Assembly: GCA_020250125.1 (NCBI GenBank)
Contig: JADCEL010000020.1
Span: 1-44,232 of the forward strand
Length of the DNA stretch: 44,232 nt
Source: Rhodobacter sp.
Lineage (GTDB): Bacteria > Pseudomonadota > Alphaproteobacteria > Rhodobacterales > Rhodobacteraceae
Direction of reading: 5' to 3'
In this document: positions 8,287 to 18,304 of the stretch, piece by piece
Layout: each line of letters starts with the position of its first letter
Numbering within the stretch: position 1 is the stretch's first letter
The notes under the pieces: generated by a model
Database searches by the model: none
What the model saw: the letters and a program-made list of their open reading frames with translations, nothing else
What the model was told of the DNA's origin: nothing
Made by a program: the position numbers and the translations under genes

Positions 8287-8793
8287 TCAGAACGGAATTT
8301 CATCGTCCAGGTCGCTGCGACCGCCCCCGCCACCGCGCGGTGCGCTTGCGCCGCTGGTACTGCCGCGATCATCGCCATATCCGCGATCCTCGGCGTAACC
8401 GCCGCCGCCACGCTCCTCTCCGCTGCTGCTGCCGCCGCCCTCACGCCCGTCCAGCAGGGTCAGCGAACCGCTGTAGGGGCGCAGCACCACTTCGGTGGAA
8501 TAGCGGTCGGCGCCCGACTGGTCCTGCCACTTGCGGGTTTCGAGCTGGCCTTCGATATAGACTTTCGATCCCTTGCGCAGGTATTGCTCGGCGACCTTCC
8601 CGATGTTTTCGTTGAAGATTGCCACCGAATGCCATTCGGTCCGTTCCTTGCGCTCGCCCGTGGTCTTGTCGCGCCAGGTGTCCGATGTGGCGATCCGCAG
8701 GTTCACCACCTTGCCGCCATTCTGAAACGACCGAACCTCGGGGTCGCGCCCCAGGTTGCCCACCAGAATGACCTTGTTCACCGATCCCGCCAT
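8287..8793 (-). CDS. ssb: Single-stranded DNA-binding protein
   Basis: The 168-residue SSB coats single-stranded DNA during replication, recombination and repair. An OB-fold domain occupies about residues 1-110 ([20 protein letters not shown], then the typical [11 protein letters not shown] and [16 protein letters not shown]). A Gly/Ser-rich flexible linker follows, and the protein ends in the acidic tip DLDDEIPF used to recruit partner proteins. ATG 8793 has a strong GGAGAGG ribosome-binding site; a longer open frame upstream lacks family similarity. Only one photosynthesis terminator region separates it from tspO. Confidence 0.97.
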   Translation of the reverse strand: MAGSVNKVILVGNLGRDPEVRSFQNGGKVVNLRIATSDTWRDKTTGERKERTEWHSVAIFNENIGKVAEQYLRKGSKVYIEGQLETRKWQDQSGADRYSTEVVLRPYSGSLTLLDGREGGGSSSGEERGGGGYAEDRGYGDDRGSTSGASAPRGGGGGRSDLDDEIPF

Positions 8794-9164
8794 GCGCCTC
8801 TCCCTGTGCTTCTTGACCGATCTGACGACAGTCTCGCCCGGTATGGTTAACAAAGCCTATACCGATACGCCGGTTTCCCTGCAACTCGGGTTGCATCTGA
8901 CAGGCCCCTTTCCGCGTCACCGCCGTGGCGGGGCTGATCCGGCACCCGTCACCACCCTGTCTGATCCGGGACCCTGACGGTTGACGCTGCGGCGGCCACA
9001 GGCGCGGATCGGCGGCGGCCGCAGGCGGTGATCCGCGCCCGCAAGCAGGCATCGGCTGCGACCCCTGGGAACAGGCGGTTCACCCGGATGCGCAGGCAGG
9101 CCGCAACCTGCTGGAAACCGGCGCGGTTTCAGGTATAGTTCTGCCGCGAAAGGTGTGGCGGGAC
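8794..9164. other. Divergent ssb / lytic transglycosylase intergenic region
   Basis: About 370 bases hold the promoters of two divergent genes. Seen here are ATGGTTAA at 8843-8850 (TTAACCAT on the ssb strand, a CtrA-type half-site 50 bases before the ssb start) and the palindrome TGCAACTCGGGTTGCA at 8880-8895, whose function is unknown to me. No GTTC-N7-GTTC SOS box and no credible small gene was found. Confidence 0.5.
8880..8895. promoter_or_regulatory. Inverted repeat upstream of ssb, possible operator
   Basis: TGCAAC-TCGG-GTTGCA is a perfect 6+6 palindrome 87 bases upstream of ssb on its strand. Its size suits a dimeric repressor, but I cannot name the regulator. Confidence 0.35.
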
Positions 9165-9761
9165 ATGCGGCGGATCACATTCGGGATCATGACGGTGCTT
9201 TGCGCCGGGATATTCGGGCAGGCCGGTGCCGAGGGGCTGCGGCACATGCCGTCTTCGCAAAACCGCATGGAGATGTTCAAGGCACAGACCAGGCTGCTGG
9301 ATACGCGTCTGGCCCGGCAATACGATGCCTCTGTTCGGCTTCAGCCGAAACGGGCGGGCGCTGACGCGGCTGGTCTTCCGCGCTATGCGGGGCGGTACAA
9401 GGGCGAATATCTGGAACTGGCAAAAGCCGCCGCCCGCAGGCATGGCGTGCCCGAGGATCTGTTCCTGCGCCTTGTGCAGCAGGAATCCGGCTGGAACCAT
9501 GTCGCGGTGTCCACCAAGGGGGCCACAGGGCTGGCCCAGCTGATGCCCGGCACGGCGGAACTGCTGAACGTCGATATCAACGATCCGCAGGAGAATCTGG
9601 ACGGGGGTGCCAGGTATCTGCGCCGCATGTTTGACCGCTTCGGTGACTGGAAGCTGGCGCTGGCCGCCTATAACGCCGGGCCCGAGGCTGTCGAGGAACA
9701 TGACGGCATTCCCCCCTATCCCGAGACGGTGGATTACGTTGCCTCGATCATGGGGCGCTGA
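9165..9761 (+). CDS. Small periplasmic lytic transglycosylase (SLT domain)
   Basis: This 198-residue protein probably cleaves peptidoglycan glycan strands, forming 1,6-anhydromuramic ends. A signal peptide (residues 1 to about 22, ending GQAGAEG) points to the periplasm. The SLT/goose-lysozyme domain spans about residues 83-195: the catalytic Glu is E107 in VQQESGWN, followed by the GATGLAQLMPGTA motif, the NL-GARYL helix and ALAAYNAGP. ATG 9165 is chosen because the signal peptide starts there; GTG 9153 would add four residues. It stands alone, divergent from ssb and convergent with the ABC genes. Confidence 0.9.
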   Translation: MRRITFGIMTVLCAGIFGQAGAEGLRHMPSSQNRMEMFKAQTRLLDTRLARQYDASVRLQPKRAGADAAGLPRYAGRYKGEYLELAKAAARRHGVPEDLFLRLVQQESGWNHVAVSTKGATGLAQLMPGTAELLNVDINDPQENLDGGARYLRRMFDRFGDWKLALAAYNAGPEAVEEHDGIPPYPETVDYVASIMGR

Positions 9762-9775
9762 CCGGCGGACAGCCT

Positions 9776-9793
9776 GCGGCGCTATTGCGCCGC
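9776..9793. terminator. Hairpin shared by convergent genes
   Basis: GCGGCGC (9776-9782), loop TATT, GCGCCGC (9787-9793). The hairpin covers the stop codon of the leftward ATPase gene and follows the rightward transglycosylase by 14 bases. It has no U tract, so two-way termination is an inference. Confidence 0.4.
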
Positions 9794-11863
9794 GATCCTG
9801 ATCACCGGCTCCATCCCTGCCAGAACGTCATCCGACAGGTGGCATTTGATCTGATGGTCGCCCGCCAGCACGCGAATCGGCGGCATCACGGTGTCGCACA
9901 GATTGCCCGGCACCTGCGATTTCCAGCGGCAGCGCGTCTGGAACGGGCAGCCCGGCGGCGGATTCATCGCCGACGGAATATCGCCTTCCAGCACGATGCG
10001 CTTTTTCTTCACCCGTGTGTCGGCAATCGGCACCGCCGACAGCAGCGCCTCGGTATAGGGGTGGTAGGGGGGCGAGAACACCTGATCGGTGGTGCCCATC
10101 TCCACCACATGGCCCAGGTACATCACCATCACCCGGTCGCTCAGATAGCGCACGATCGACAGGTCATGGCTGATGAACAGCAGGGTGGTGCGGTTCTTGC
10201 GCTGGATTTCCATCAGAAGGTCGGTCACCGCCGCCTGAACGGACACGTCCAGCGCCGAAACCGGTTCGTCCGCCACCACGATCCTGGCACCGCCCGCAAA
10301 GGCCCGCGCGATGCCGACGCGCTGTTTCTGGCCGCCCGACAACTGGCGCGGCATCCGGTCGGCAAAGGCGCGCGGCAGTTTCACCAGATCGAGCAACTCC
10401 AGCATCCGGTCGTGCCGTTCCGCGTCATTGGCACCCTGGCCGAAAATCTCCAGCGCCCGGATGATCTGGCGGCCCACGGTCATCGACGGGTTCAGCGTGT
10501 CGAAGGGGTTCTGGAACACCATCTGCACCGACGACACCGTATCGGTGCCGCGTTTTTCGATGGGAATGTCCTGAATGTCCTGATCGAACAGCATGATCTT
10601 GCCCGAGGTTGCCGTTTCCAGCCCCATCAGCACCTTGGCGAAGGTGGATTTGCCGCAGCCGGATTCGCCGACGATGGCCAGGGTCTCGCCCTCGCGCGCC
10701 TCGAAACTCAGCGTCTCGTTCGCCTTGACGACCTTTTTCAGGCTGCCGCCGAACAGCCCGCCCGACACCTCGTAATACTTGCGCAGGTCGGTCATCTTCA
10801 GCACGACCTCGCCCACCGGTGTCCTGGCCACCGCCTTGGCCGCGACCGGCGGCTTGTCCCAGTCGATCTCGGCAGCGCGCAGGCAGCGCGTTTCATGCCG
10901 GTCCCCGCCCGGCAGCAGCACCATGGGAATCTCTTGCCCGTCGCAGCGCCCGGCCTGGAAATAGGTGCAGCGCGGCCCGAAGTTGCAGCCCGGCGGGCGT
11001 TCGTGCGGCAAGGGGAAATTGCCGGGAATCGACACCAGGGGATGGGTGTTCTTGTCTGCCCCCGGCAGGGGGATCGACCGGAACAGGGCCTGGGTATAGG
11101 GGTGGCGCATCCGGTCAAAGACCTGCGCCACGGCACCGGTTTCCACCGCCTCGCCGGAATACATCACGCAAAGCCGGTCGCAGACATCCAGGATCAGGCC
11201 CAGATTGTGACTGATGAACAGGATCGAGGTGCCGTATTTCCGCCCCAGATCCTTGACCAGATCGACGATCCCCGCCTCGACCGTCACATCCAGCGCCGTG
11301 GTTGGCTCGTCCAGGATCAGCAGCGCCGGTTTTGACATCAGGGCCATCGCAATGACGATGCGCTGCTGCTGGCCGCCCGACAGCTGGTGCGGATAGGCCT
11401 TCAGAATCCGGTCCGGGTCGGGCAGGCGCACATCTGCCACGATCTGGCGCGCCAGGTTCCAGGCCGCCTCCCTGCCGATCCCTTCGTGGATCATCGGCAC
11501 TTCGGCCAGTTGCGCGCCGATCCGCATCGCCGGGTTCAGCGATGCCATCGGTTCCTGATAGATCATCGCAATTTCCGACCCGCGGATCAGGCGCAGCGCC
11601 TCGTCATCCATCGTGGTCAGATCACGCCCCTTGAAGCGGATCGACCCGCCGGTGATCCGCCCGTTCTTGCCCAGATAGCGCATCACCGCCAGCGCCACGG
11701 TAGATTTGCCGCAGCCCGATTCGCCCACCAGCCCCATCGCCTCGCCCGGCATGACGGTGCAGGAAAAATCCATCACCGCCGGAATCTCGCGCAGCCGCGT
11801 GAAGAAGCTGATCGAGAGGTTCTCGATTTCGAGGATGGGTTTGGACGGGTCCCAGTTATCCAT
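9782..11863 (-). CDS. Double ABC ATPase of an oligopeptide/opine-type importer (DppD-DppF fusion)
   Basis: Two complete ABC ATPase units are fused in 693 residues, corresponding to the separate DppD and DppF proteins of peptide importers. Unit 1 has Walker A GESGCGKS at 47-54, signature LSGGQ at 161-165 and Walker [13 protein letters not shown]. Each unit ends in an oligopeptide-transporter C-terminal domain with Cys residues ([10 protein letters not shown] near 291; [10 protein letters not shown] near the end) that in relatives can bind an iron-sulfur cluster. Unit 2 has Walker A at 399-406. It is the last gene of the minus-strand transport operon and energises uptake through the two permeases at 12112-14387. 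The substrate is not evident. Confidence 0.93.
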   Translation of the reverse strand: MDNWDPSKPILEIENLSISFFTRLREIPAVMDFSCTVMPGEAMGLVGESGCGKSTVALAVMRYLGKNGRITGGSIRFKGRDLTTMDDEALRLIRGSEIAMIYQEPMASLNPAMRIGAQLAEVPMIHEGIGREAAWNLARQIVADVRLPDPDRILKAYPHQLSGGQQQRIVIAMALMSKPALLILDEPTTALDVTVEAGIVDLVKDLGRKYGTSILFISHNLGLILDVCDRLCVMYSGEAVETGAVAQVFDRMRHPYTQALFRSIPLPGADKNTHPLVSIPGNFPLPHERPPGCNFGPRCTYFQAGRCDGQEIPMVLLPGGDRHETRCLRAAEIDWDKPPVAAKAVARTPVGEVVLKMTDLRKYYEVSGGLFGGSLKKVVKANETLSFEAREGETLAIVGESGCGKSTFAKVLMGLETATSGKIMLFDQDIQDIPIEKRGTDTVSSVQMVFQNPFDTLNPSMTVGRQIIRALEIFGQGANDAERHDRMLELLDLVKLPRAFADRMPRQLSGGQKQRVGIARAFAGGARIVVADEPVSALDVSVQAAVTDLLMEIQRKNRTTLLFISHDLSIVRYLSDRVMVMYLGHVVEMGTTDQVFSPPYHPYTEALLSAVPIADTRVKKKRIVLEGDIPSAMNPPPGCPFQTRCRWKSQVPGNLCDTVMPPIRVLAGDHQIKCHLSDDVLAGMEPVIRIAAQ

Positions 11864-11872
11864 CGCTCTTTC

Positions 11873-12106
11873 CTACCCTACTGCCCCAACTGCGAAGCAA
11901 AGTGCTGACAATCCGGAAGCTGCGGCTCCCCACCTATTCCAGCGCGACGATGCTTCTGCCCACTGTCGCTCTTCTCCTCCAGTGCCGCCCCATTTCGTCG
12001 TAAACGCCTTCGGGGGAAGCTTCACACGAGCACTCATGAACCACAGTCCTGATGCAACAAGGGCGAAAAAAATACCTGCGAAGTTCGCCATCCCATAGAG
12101 GCTCAT
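11873..12106 (-). CDS. Unrecognised 77-residue membrane protein inside the ABC operon
   Basis: I do not recognise a characterised family. ATG 12106 begins MSLYGMANFAGIFFALVASG; one membrane segment covers about residues 6-24, a charged middle (KWGGTGGEERQW) follows, and a second hydrophobic stretch (residues 59-75) ends the protein, so a two-helix hairpin is likely. An AAGGA motif about nine bases upstream and a start five bases after the permease stop suggest coupled translation. Codon use differs from its neighbours: many GCA alanines, an AGG arginine, TTT runs and visibly lower GC. It could be an accessory subunit or an acquired passenger; small membrane proteins of similar shape occur in Rhodobacterales. 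Confidence 0.7.
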   Translation of the reverse strand: MSLYGMANFAGIFFALVASGLWFMSARVKLPPKAFTTKWGGTGGEERQWAEASSRWNRWGAAASGLSALCFAVGAVG

Positions 12107-12111
12107 GCTCA

Positions 12112-13290
12112 CTAGTCCTTCAGGCTTTCTTCCCGCAGGCCGTCGGCCAGCAGGTTCAGGCCCAGAACCAGGCTCATCAGCGCCAGTGCGGGCACGATGG
12201 CAGGGTGGACAAAGATTGACAGCAGCCGGCGGCCCGCGTTGATCGTCGATCCCCAGTCGGGGCTTTCCGGCGACAGGCCAAGGCCAAAGAAGCCAAGCGT
12301 GCCCAGCAGGATGGTGGTGTAGCCGATCCGCAGGCAGAAATCGACGATCAGCGGCCCGCGCGCATTGGGCAGAATCTCCCACAGCATGATGTACCATGGC
12401 CCTTCGCCGCGCGTCTGGCTGGCCGCGACATAGTCGCGTGTCTTGATGTCCAGCACCAGGCCGCGGACGATACGGAACACGGTGGGCGCGTTGACGAAGA
12501 CCACCGAGACGAAAACGATCAGGATGTTGCCCGGCATTTCCAGGGCATCGGCCTGCGGCGGCAGCAGGTCGATTCGGGTGCCGGGCGACGACAGCAAAGA
12601 CAGGTACAGCCAGCCGCCGATCACCGCCACCAGCCCGACCAGAAGGTTGCGCAGCGCCGGCTTGACATAAAGGCGCGAGTTGATCAGCACCGTCAGGAAG
12701 ATCAGCGGGAACAGGAACAGCACGACGCCGATGTACTGCGGCAGCCCCGATTGGACGATTTCCGGCGTGACCAGCAGGTAGAACAGCAGGATCACCGGGA
12801 AGGCCAGGATCAGGTTCGCCAGAAACGACAACCCCGTGTCGAGCTTGCCGCCGTAATAGCCCGCCGGCAGGCCCAGGGTAATGCCCACCATAAAGGCAAA
12901 GACCGTGGCCATCGGCGCGATCTGGATCACCAGCACCGATCCCGCCACCATGCGGCTGAACACATCGCGCGCCAGATTGTCGCCGCCGAGCAGGTAATAG
13001 GCCCCCTCGGCCCCCTTCTGCGGAAATCCGGGCAGGGCGTTCTTCATGCCCGACACCTGGGTCAGGGGATCATGCGTCATGATGACCGCCGAGAAGAGCG
13101 CCGTGAACACCCAGAACATCACCAGACCGAAGCCGATCATGCCCACCGGGCTGTCATGGAGCTTGCCGTAAAGCCCGAGCCTGCGCTTGAAGCGGACAGA
13201 GACGGCAAAGGTCAGGATCAGGGCCGCCCAGACCGGCCAGAACTGCCAGGCCATGCGGCCAAAGATCTGGCCCCAGGAAAGTGCGTCCAC
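12112..13290 (-). CDS. ABC importer permease, DppC/OppC-like, enlarged
   Basis: This 392-residue inner-membrane permease carries the binding-protein-dependent transport signature near the C-terminus (DYVAASQTRGEGPWYIMLWEILPNA), where the EAA loop meets the ATPase. It is about 90 residues longer than common DppC proteins because of extra hydrophobic segments near residues 160-250 (LVTPEIVQSGLPQYIGVV, then a further helix pair) before the EAA loop. The core fold (TM domain 1) looks complete, with at least six helices. It pairs with the DppB-like permease upstream, separated by 11 bases. Confidence 0.92.
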   Translation of the reverse strand: MDALSWGQIFGRMAWQFWPVWAALILTFAVSVRFKRRLGLYGKLHDSPVGMIGFGLVMFWVFTALFSAVIMTHDPLTQVSGMKNALPGFPQKGAEGAYYLLGGDNLARDVFSRMVAGSVLVIQIAPMATVFAFMVGITLGLPAGYYGGKLDTGLSFLANLILAFPVILLFYLLVTPEIVQSGLPQYIGVVLFLFPLIFLTVLINSRLYVKPALRNLLVGLVAVIGGWLYLSLLSSPGTRIDLLPPQADALEMPGNILIVFVSVVFVNAPTVFRIVRGLVLDIKTRDYVAASQTRGEGPWYIMLWEILPNARGPLIVDFCLRIGYTTILLGTLGFFGLGLSPESPDWGSTINAGRRLLSIFVHPAIVPALALMSLVLGLNLLADGLREESLKD

Positions 13291-13301
13291 CAGAGGCCTC
13301 C

Positions 13302-14387
13302 TTACGAAACGCGGATACGGGGGTTCAGGAAGACATAGCCGATATCCGAGATCAGCTGCGTCATCAGAACCACAAAGACGGCCACCACCGAACCGGCCAG
13401 CAGCAATTCGATGTCGTTATTGCCGGCCGCCTGGACCAATGTCCAGCCGAAGCCCTTGTAATTGAACAGGGTCTCGACAATGACGACGCCGTTCAGCAGC
13501 CAGGGGAATTGCAGCATGATCACCGTGAAGGGCGCGATCAGCGCGTTGCGCAGCGCGTGTTTCATCACGACATTGCCAAAGGACACACCTTTCAGCCGCG
13601 CGGTGCGGATATACTGCGCTGTCATCACCTCGGTCATGCTGGCGCGGGTCATCCGGGCGATATAGCCGATGCCGTAAAGGGCGATGGTCATCACCGGCAG
13701 GCCGAAGTTCCAGAAGGTGATGCCGCTGTCCAGCGCGCTGGTGGCGGTGCCCATGAACAGGGTCTTGCCGGAAATCCAGCCTTGCTCTGCCAGCCAGGGC
13801 GACAGCCCGGTGCTGGACGAGGCGAAGAGCGCGATCAGCACCACGCCCGAGACATATTCCGGCGTGGCGGTCGAGGCGATGGAAAAGACCGACAGGCCCC
13901 GGTCCAGCCGCGATCCTTCGCGCATCCCCGACAGCACGCCGATCAGCAGCGAGGCCGGTACCATGACGATCATGACCCACAGCATCAGAAGGCCGGTGGC
14001 GCCCAGCCGTTCTGCAATGATCTGCGAAACAGGCTGCTTGAACACGGTGGAAAAGCCCCAGTCGCCCTGCAACACACCGCAACGCAGGGGTGCCGTTGCC
14101 GGGTCTTGCCCGCGTTCGATGCAGCGGCCTGTGGTCACGCCATCTTCGGTACGGGTCCAGCCGGGGGTCAGGCCCAGCCATTCGCCGTAACGCACCAGCA
14201 CCGGCCGACCGTAGCCGTTGCGTTCGATCCAGCTTTCCACATCGGCATCGCTCATCCGGGAAGATGCCTCGGATTTGGCAAGCTTTTCAAGGTTGGGGGG
14301 AAGATTGGTCAGGTAGAAGACAACAAAGGTCAGGCACAGCGCCGTCAGAACCATCGTCAGAACGCGCCGGATCAGGAAAACAGGCAT
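13302..14387 (-). CDS. ABC importer permease, DppB/OppB-like
   Basis: The 361-residue permease starts with the DppB-type first helix (FLIRRVLTMVLTALCLTFVVFYL). A periplasmic loop of about 100 residues follows, longer than usual and with a Cys pair (GRCIERG, LRCGVLQGDWGFS). The binding-protein-dependent transport domain occupies about residues 130-350 with the EAA-type motif QYIRTARLKGVSFGNVVMKHALRNAL. With the DppC-like partner it forms the channel of a family-5 importer. The order binding protein, DppB, DppC, ATPase is the standard one for peptide, opine and nickel importers. Confidence 0.93.
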   Translation of the reverse strand: MPVFLIRRVLTMVLTALCLTFVVFYLTNLPPNLEKLAKSEASSRMSDADVESWIERNGYGRPVLVRYGEWLGLTPGWTRTEDGVTTGRCIERGQDPATAPLRCGVLQGDWGFSTVFKQPVSQIIAERLGATGLLMLWVMIVMVPASLLIGVLSGMREGSRLDRGLSVFSIASTATPEYVSGVVLIALFASSSTGLSPWLAEQGWISGKTLFMGTATSALDSGITFWNFGLPVMTIALYGIGYIARMTRASMTEVMTAQYIRTARLKGVSFGNVVMKHALRNALIAPFTVIMLQFPWLLNGVVIVETLFNYKGFGWTLVQAAGNNDIELLLAGSVVAVFVVLMTQLISDIGYVFLNPRIRVS

Positions 14388-14454
14388 TTGGGGGCATCTC
14401 CGGCTTTGGCCTTGCCGTCTTCGGGCGAAATATGCCGCACAAGGCGCGCAAACA

Positions 14455-14480
14455 GCGCGGGCGGCACAGGCCGCCCGCGC
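14455..14480 (-). terminator. Intercistronic hairpin after the binding-protein gene
   Basis: GCGCGGGCGGC (14455-14465) pairs perfectly with GCCGCCCGCGC (14470-14480) around a 4-base loop. It starts 22 bases after the binding-protein stop and precedes the permease genes. There is no U tract. Such hairpins commonly protect the 3' end of binding-protein mRNA and thin out transcription into permease genes. Confidence 0.7.
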
Positions 14481-14501
14481 CGGGTCGTCACGGACAGCCG
14501 G

Positions 14502-16145
14502 TCAGGCCGCGATCCACCACTTGTAGTGGTGGTGCTCGAAGATCGGGTGCGCATCGGCACCACGGACATTGGCATTGGCATGGCGGAACACCGACCGCCA
14601 GAACGGCTGGATCAGCACGCCCTGTTCCTGCATGATCATTTGCAGGCGTTCCATGATCTTGCGGCGCTCGGACGCGTCGGCAATCGCCAGGGCCTTGGTC
14701 AGTTCGGCATCGAATTCGGCGTTGGAAAAGGCGGTTTCGTTCCAGGCCACGCCCGATTTATACGCCAGCGCCAGGATCTGGACGCCAAGCGGGCGCATGT
14801 TCCATTCCGTGGCAGAGAACGGGTATTTCAGCCAGTCGTTCCAGAACGTCGATCCGGGCAGGATCGAGCGTTTGATGTTCACGCCCGCGTCCCGCAGCTG
14901 TGCGGCAACCGCATCGCAGGTTGCCGCCTGCCAGTTGTCGTCAAGCGAGATCAGTTCGAATTCGGTATCGGCATGGCCCGCTTCGGCAAGCATGGCTTTC
15001 GCTGCGGCCGGATCGACCACAAGGGGCGGAAGCTGTGCATATTCCGGGTGAATCGGGCAGACGTGATGGTTTTCGGCCACCTGTCCCAATCCGGCAAAGC
15101 CAAGTTCCAGCACAACGTTGTTGTCCACCGCCAGCTGCAACGCCTTGCGCACGGCAAGGTTGTCATAGGGTGCGACGGCATGGTGGAAGCGCACGGCAAG
15201 CGTGCCTGCGGTGATCGCTTCGGTCTTGGTCCAGCCGATGCCGTCGAACACCGCCACGAAATCGCCCTCGGTGCGGTAGGTTGCATCGATCTCGCCGGAT
15301 TGCGCCGCCGCAAGGACCGCAGCCGGATCGGTGCCGTAGTCGATGTATTCGATCCGGTCCAGATAGGCGCCTTCGCCCCACCAGGTGTGGTTTGTGTTGC
15401 GCACCAGGGTCTGGCGCACGCCAACCTCGTTCGTTTCCGGCAGGTAGGGGCCGGTGCCGACCGGGTTCAGCGAAGGATCGCCGTTGTCATAGCTCTGGTG
15501 CACGATCGCGGCGGGATAATCGCTCATCCCGGCGATCAGGCTGATGTCGGGGGCGGGCAGGGTCAGCGTGACGGTCAGCGGGCCGGTGACGGCAATCGCC
15601 CCGGCACGGGCCTGCTTTGTCGTCTCGTCCACAAGCCCGCCCATCCGGGTTGCCATGGAATTGCCTTCGACGGTGGCATCGCACCAGCGCGTGATGTTGA
15701 AGGCCACGTCTTCGGCCGTGAAATCGTCGCCGTTGTTCCACTTGACGCCCGGGCGGACATTCAGGGTGTAGACGCTTGCGTCGGCATTGGTGGACCAGCT
15801 TTCCAGCAGACGGCCCACAATGGTTCCGTCACGTTCATACTCGACCAGGTATTCCAGCCAGCCGCGGCTGAAGTTTGCCAGTTCCGACCAGTCCCAGGTG
15901 CGCGGGTCTTTCAGCGCCCTGGTTTCCATGTTCATCCGCAGCGTTCCCCCTGTGACTGGGGTTTCCTGCGCGCGCGCTTCCGGCGCGGCAAGGCCCAGCA
16001 GGCCATAGGCGGCAACGGCGGATACGCCCAGCGCCGAGGACCGCGTCAGAAACTCGCGGCGCGACAGCTTTCCGGCTGCCACTTCTTCCGCATACATAAG
16101 CGCCGCCGGATGTACCCGCAGGCCCAGTTGTGTGTCGTCTTTCAT
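14502..16145 (-). CDS. Family-5 solute-binding protein of the ABC importer (Tat-exported)
   Basis: The 547-residue periplasmic protein captures the imported ligand and delivers it to the permeases. The N-terminus is a twin-arginine signal (SRREFL at 28-33, hydrophobic stretch to about 52, cleavage after APEARA near 59), preceded by an unusual 27-residue extension. The mature part is an SBP_bac_5 fold ([16 protein letters not shown] near residue 136, [11 protein letters not shown]). Family members bind oligopeptides, opines, heme or nickel; nothing here identifies the ligand. GGGAGAAG precedes the ATG. Confidence 0.93.
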   Translation of the reverse strand: MKDDTQLGLRVHPAALMYAEEVAAGKLSRREFLTRSSALGVSAVAAYGLLGLAAPEARAQETPVTGGTLRMNMETRALKDPRTWDWSELANFSRGWLEYLVEYERDGTIVGRLLESWSTNADASVYTLNVRPGVKWNNGDDFTAEDVAFNITRWCDATVEGNSMATRMGGLVDETTKQARAGAIAVTGPLTVTLTLPAPDISLIAGMSDYPAAIVHQSYDNGDPSLNPVGTGPYLPETNEVGVRQTLVRNTNHTWWGEGAYLDRIEYIDYGTDPAAVLAAAQSGEIDATYRTEGDFVAVFDGIGWTKTEAITAGTLAVRFHHAVAPYDNLAVRKALQLAVDNNVVLELGFAGLGQVAENHHVCPIHPEYAQLPPLVVDPAAAKAMLAEAGHADTEFELISLDDNWQAATCDAVAAQLRDAGVNIKRSILPGSTFWNDWLKYPFSATEWNMRPLGVQILALAYKSGVAWNETAFSNAEFDAELTKALAIADASERRKIMERLQMIMQEQGVLIQPFWRSVFRHANANVRGADAHPIFEHHHYKWWIAA

Positions 16146-16313
16146 TGTCTTCTCCCTGTCAGAACATGTCTTCCGTCACCGCATGGGCCCGGCGGACCTG
16201 CCGGATGCGGTTTCCTGCCATGTTTGCCCGGACCATTCCGCACAGAATGACCTGCCGCGTCAACGTCCGCCTTCGCCGTTCCGCTGCCTGTTTGCGACAC
16301 CGGCGTTCCGGCG

Positions 16314-17123
16314 TCAGGGCGCGCGCCGGAAGGCCGAGGGTGTTTTGCCCGTCTGATGCAGGAAGGCGCGGGTAAAATAGGATGGCGAGGTGAACCCGAG
16401 ATCCCGCGCTATGTGACTGACCGGCCGGTCGGTTTCGGTCAGCATCCGCCGCGCCTCGAACAGCAGCCGGTCCTGCAGCAGCGCCGAGGCGGGGCGTCCG
16501 CAGGTGCGCTGGCAGCAGCGGGTCAGATGAGTGGGTGTCACGCCCATGGCTGCGGCATAGTCGGCCACGCCGCGCCCCGAGCGGAAATCACGCTCCAGCA
16601 GCGCGGTGAATGCCATCACAAGCCGGCGGGCGGAAACGGGGGCCACCACCGTCTCTGGCGGCATCCGCGCGGCCTGCCGTTCCAGCCAGACGCCCAGCAG
16701 GCCCAGATGATGCCGCACCGCCCGGTCATGGCCGGGCTCGGGGCTGTCCAGTTCGCGCTGTATGCTGTCCAGGCACTGGTTCACTTCCACCTGCGACTGG
16801 CTGTCACGGATGCGCAGATGCAGGGGTGTGACCGGCAGGGCAACATCACTGTTCCGGCCGAAAAAGACGGCAGTGCCAAAGACCTGCGGGCCAACTTCAA
16901 AGCCGTGCATCGTGCCTGCGGGAATGAGGACCGCGTTGTGCGGGGTATAGCCGCGCGTCACGCCCGCCACGGTGATCCGCCCCTGGCCCTTGGTGAACCA
17001 CAGCAGCATCGGCTCGGACAGGGACCGCATCGCTTCCACGCGCCAGCGCCCCCCCGCCGCAAGACGGGGAATCGCCATCAGCCGCGCCTGCGGACCCGGG
17101 GAAAGGTCTTTCATTCGTCGCAT
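16314..17123 (-). CDS. AraC-family transcriptional regulator
   Basis: A 269-residue regulator with an N-terminal cupin-like sensor part (LLWFTKGQGRITVAGVTRGY, LIPAGTMHGFEV) and a C-terminal pair of AraC helix-turn-helix motifs (ADYAAAMGVTPTHLTRCCQR near 190-209; VSHIARDLGFTSPSYFTRAF near 235-254). It is encoded immediately upstream of, and on the same strand as, the binding-protein gene, with a 168-base gap. It is the obvious candidate regulator of the importer, though this is inference from position. A second start, ATG 17114, would remove three residues. Confidence 0.93.
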   Translation of the reverse strand: MRRMKDLSPGPQARLMAIPRLAAGGRWRVEAMRSLSEPMLLWFTKGQGRITVAGVTRGYTPHNAVLIPAGTMHGFEVGPQVFGTAVFFGRNSDVALPVTPLHLRIRDSQSQVEVNQCLDSIQRELDSPEPGHDRAVRHHLGLLGVWLERQAARMPPETVVAPVSARRLVMAFTALLERDFRSGRGVADYAAAMGVTPTHLTRCCQRTCGRPASALLQDRLLFEARRMLTETDRPVSHIARDLGFTSPSYFTRAFLHQTGKTPSAFRRAP

Positions 17124-17223
17124 CCGGATTTGCCGCCGTTTACCATATCAGCACCCGCTGTGCGCACCCAAGCGGAAATCCACAGACGGCGCCGATGCTG
17201 TGGCATCGCTGCACGGGCAGCGG

Positions 17224-18096
17224 TCAGGCCGGGGCGATCCGTTGCCATGCCGCCATGCGGCTGCGGAACCAGGTGCGCTGGCGCTTGGCATATTGCCGCG
17301 ACGCGGTCTTGGCCGCCGCCACGGCCTGTGGCAGGCTGCACTGCCCGCGCAGATGCGCCGCCAGTTCCGGCGCGCCGATCGCCCGCGTCCAGGGCGCGTT
17401 GGTCCGCCAGACCGGTAACAGGGCCCGCACCTCGTCCAGTGCGCCCGCCGCCATCATCGCGTCGAATCGGCGGTCGATCCGCGCCGCCAGCCAGTCACGC
17501 CCGGGGTCCAGCAGCAGCGCCTCGGCACGGTCCGGCGGCAGCAGCGGCGGCCCGGTATCGGCCTGCCAGTCGGCCAGACCACGCCCGGTGGCCCGCAGCA
17601 CCTCCCAGGCGCGCTGCACCCGCGCGGGGTTGCGCAGGTCGATCCGCGCCGCTGTGGCGGGGTCAAGCTCTGCCGTCATCGCCCCAAGACCGGCATCGCG
17701 CAGCCGGGAATCGGCCTCTGCCCTGATGCCGGGCGGGATCGGCGGCACCTCGGCCAGCCCTTCGGTCAGCGCCATGAAGTACAGCCCGGTTCCGCCCACG
17801 ATCACCGGGCGCAGCCCTTCGGCCAGCACCGAGCGCACCTCGCGCAGCCAGTGGCCCGCCGAATAGGCCTGTTCGCGCCCGACATGGCCGTAAAGGCGGT
17901 GCGGCAGTGCCGCTTCGGCCGCCGCTGCCGGCCGCGCCGACAGGAGCTGCCAGCAGTCATAGACCTGCAACGCATCCGCATTCACGATCACCCCGCCGCC
18001 CGCTGCCACGATTCTTTCGGCCAGGGCCGATTTGCCGCTGGCTGTCGGCCCGGCGATCAGGACCGGGCGGTCTGAAGGGATGTCGGATAACGCCAC
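17224..18096 (-). CDS. miaA: tRNA dimethylallyltransferase (MiaA)
   Basis: MiaA transfers a dimethylallyl group to N6 of A37 in tRNAs reading UNN codons. The P-loop GPTASGKS is at residues 16-23, followed by NADALQVYD and [15 protein letters not shown]; the C-terminal [11 protein letters not shown] motif is intact. GTG 18096 is chosen as start (290 residues): family similarity begins there and a GGGGA motif lies just upstream. The frame runs open to 18261, but that part is Arg-rich and unlike the family. Its second codon pair includes TTA, rare in this genome. It is divergent from pyrH. Confidence 0.94.
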   Translation of the reverse strand: MALSDIPSDRPVLIAGPTASGKSALAERIVAAGGGVIVNADALQVYDCWQLLSARPAAAAEAALPHRLYGHVGREQAYSAGHWLREVRSVLAEGLRPVIVGGTGLYFMALTEGLAEVPPIPPGIRAEADSRLRDAGLGAMTAELDPATAARIDLRNPARVQRAWEVLRATGRGLADWQADTGPPLLPPDRAEALLLDPGRDWLAARIDRRFDAMMAAGALDEVRALLPVWRTNAPWTRAIGAPELAAHLRGQCSLPQAVAAAKTASRQYAKRQRTWFRSRMAAWQRIAPA

Positions 18097-18304
18097 GTCG
18101 GTCCCCAAGGCTTCGGCCCGCAAGCCCCGTCTTTTTCGCAAGGATACCGCGCTGGCGCGGCGGGGGTGCGAAACGCCCGCCGCCACCGTCACGGCAGGGC
18201 ACCTGCGGCGCTTGCGGGAAACCGCAGCTTCCCCGTTGTACCCGATCCGGTTTTCCGACATTTTGCGCCGCAGTCAAACAGGAATGCAGGAACGGGGGCA
18301 GGCC

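Noticed and set aside
13281..16250. A 989-codon open frame on the plus strand opposite the ABC genes
   Set aside because: It is a GC-rich mirror frame of the permease and binding-protein genes, with His/Gln/Arg-rich content and no domain.
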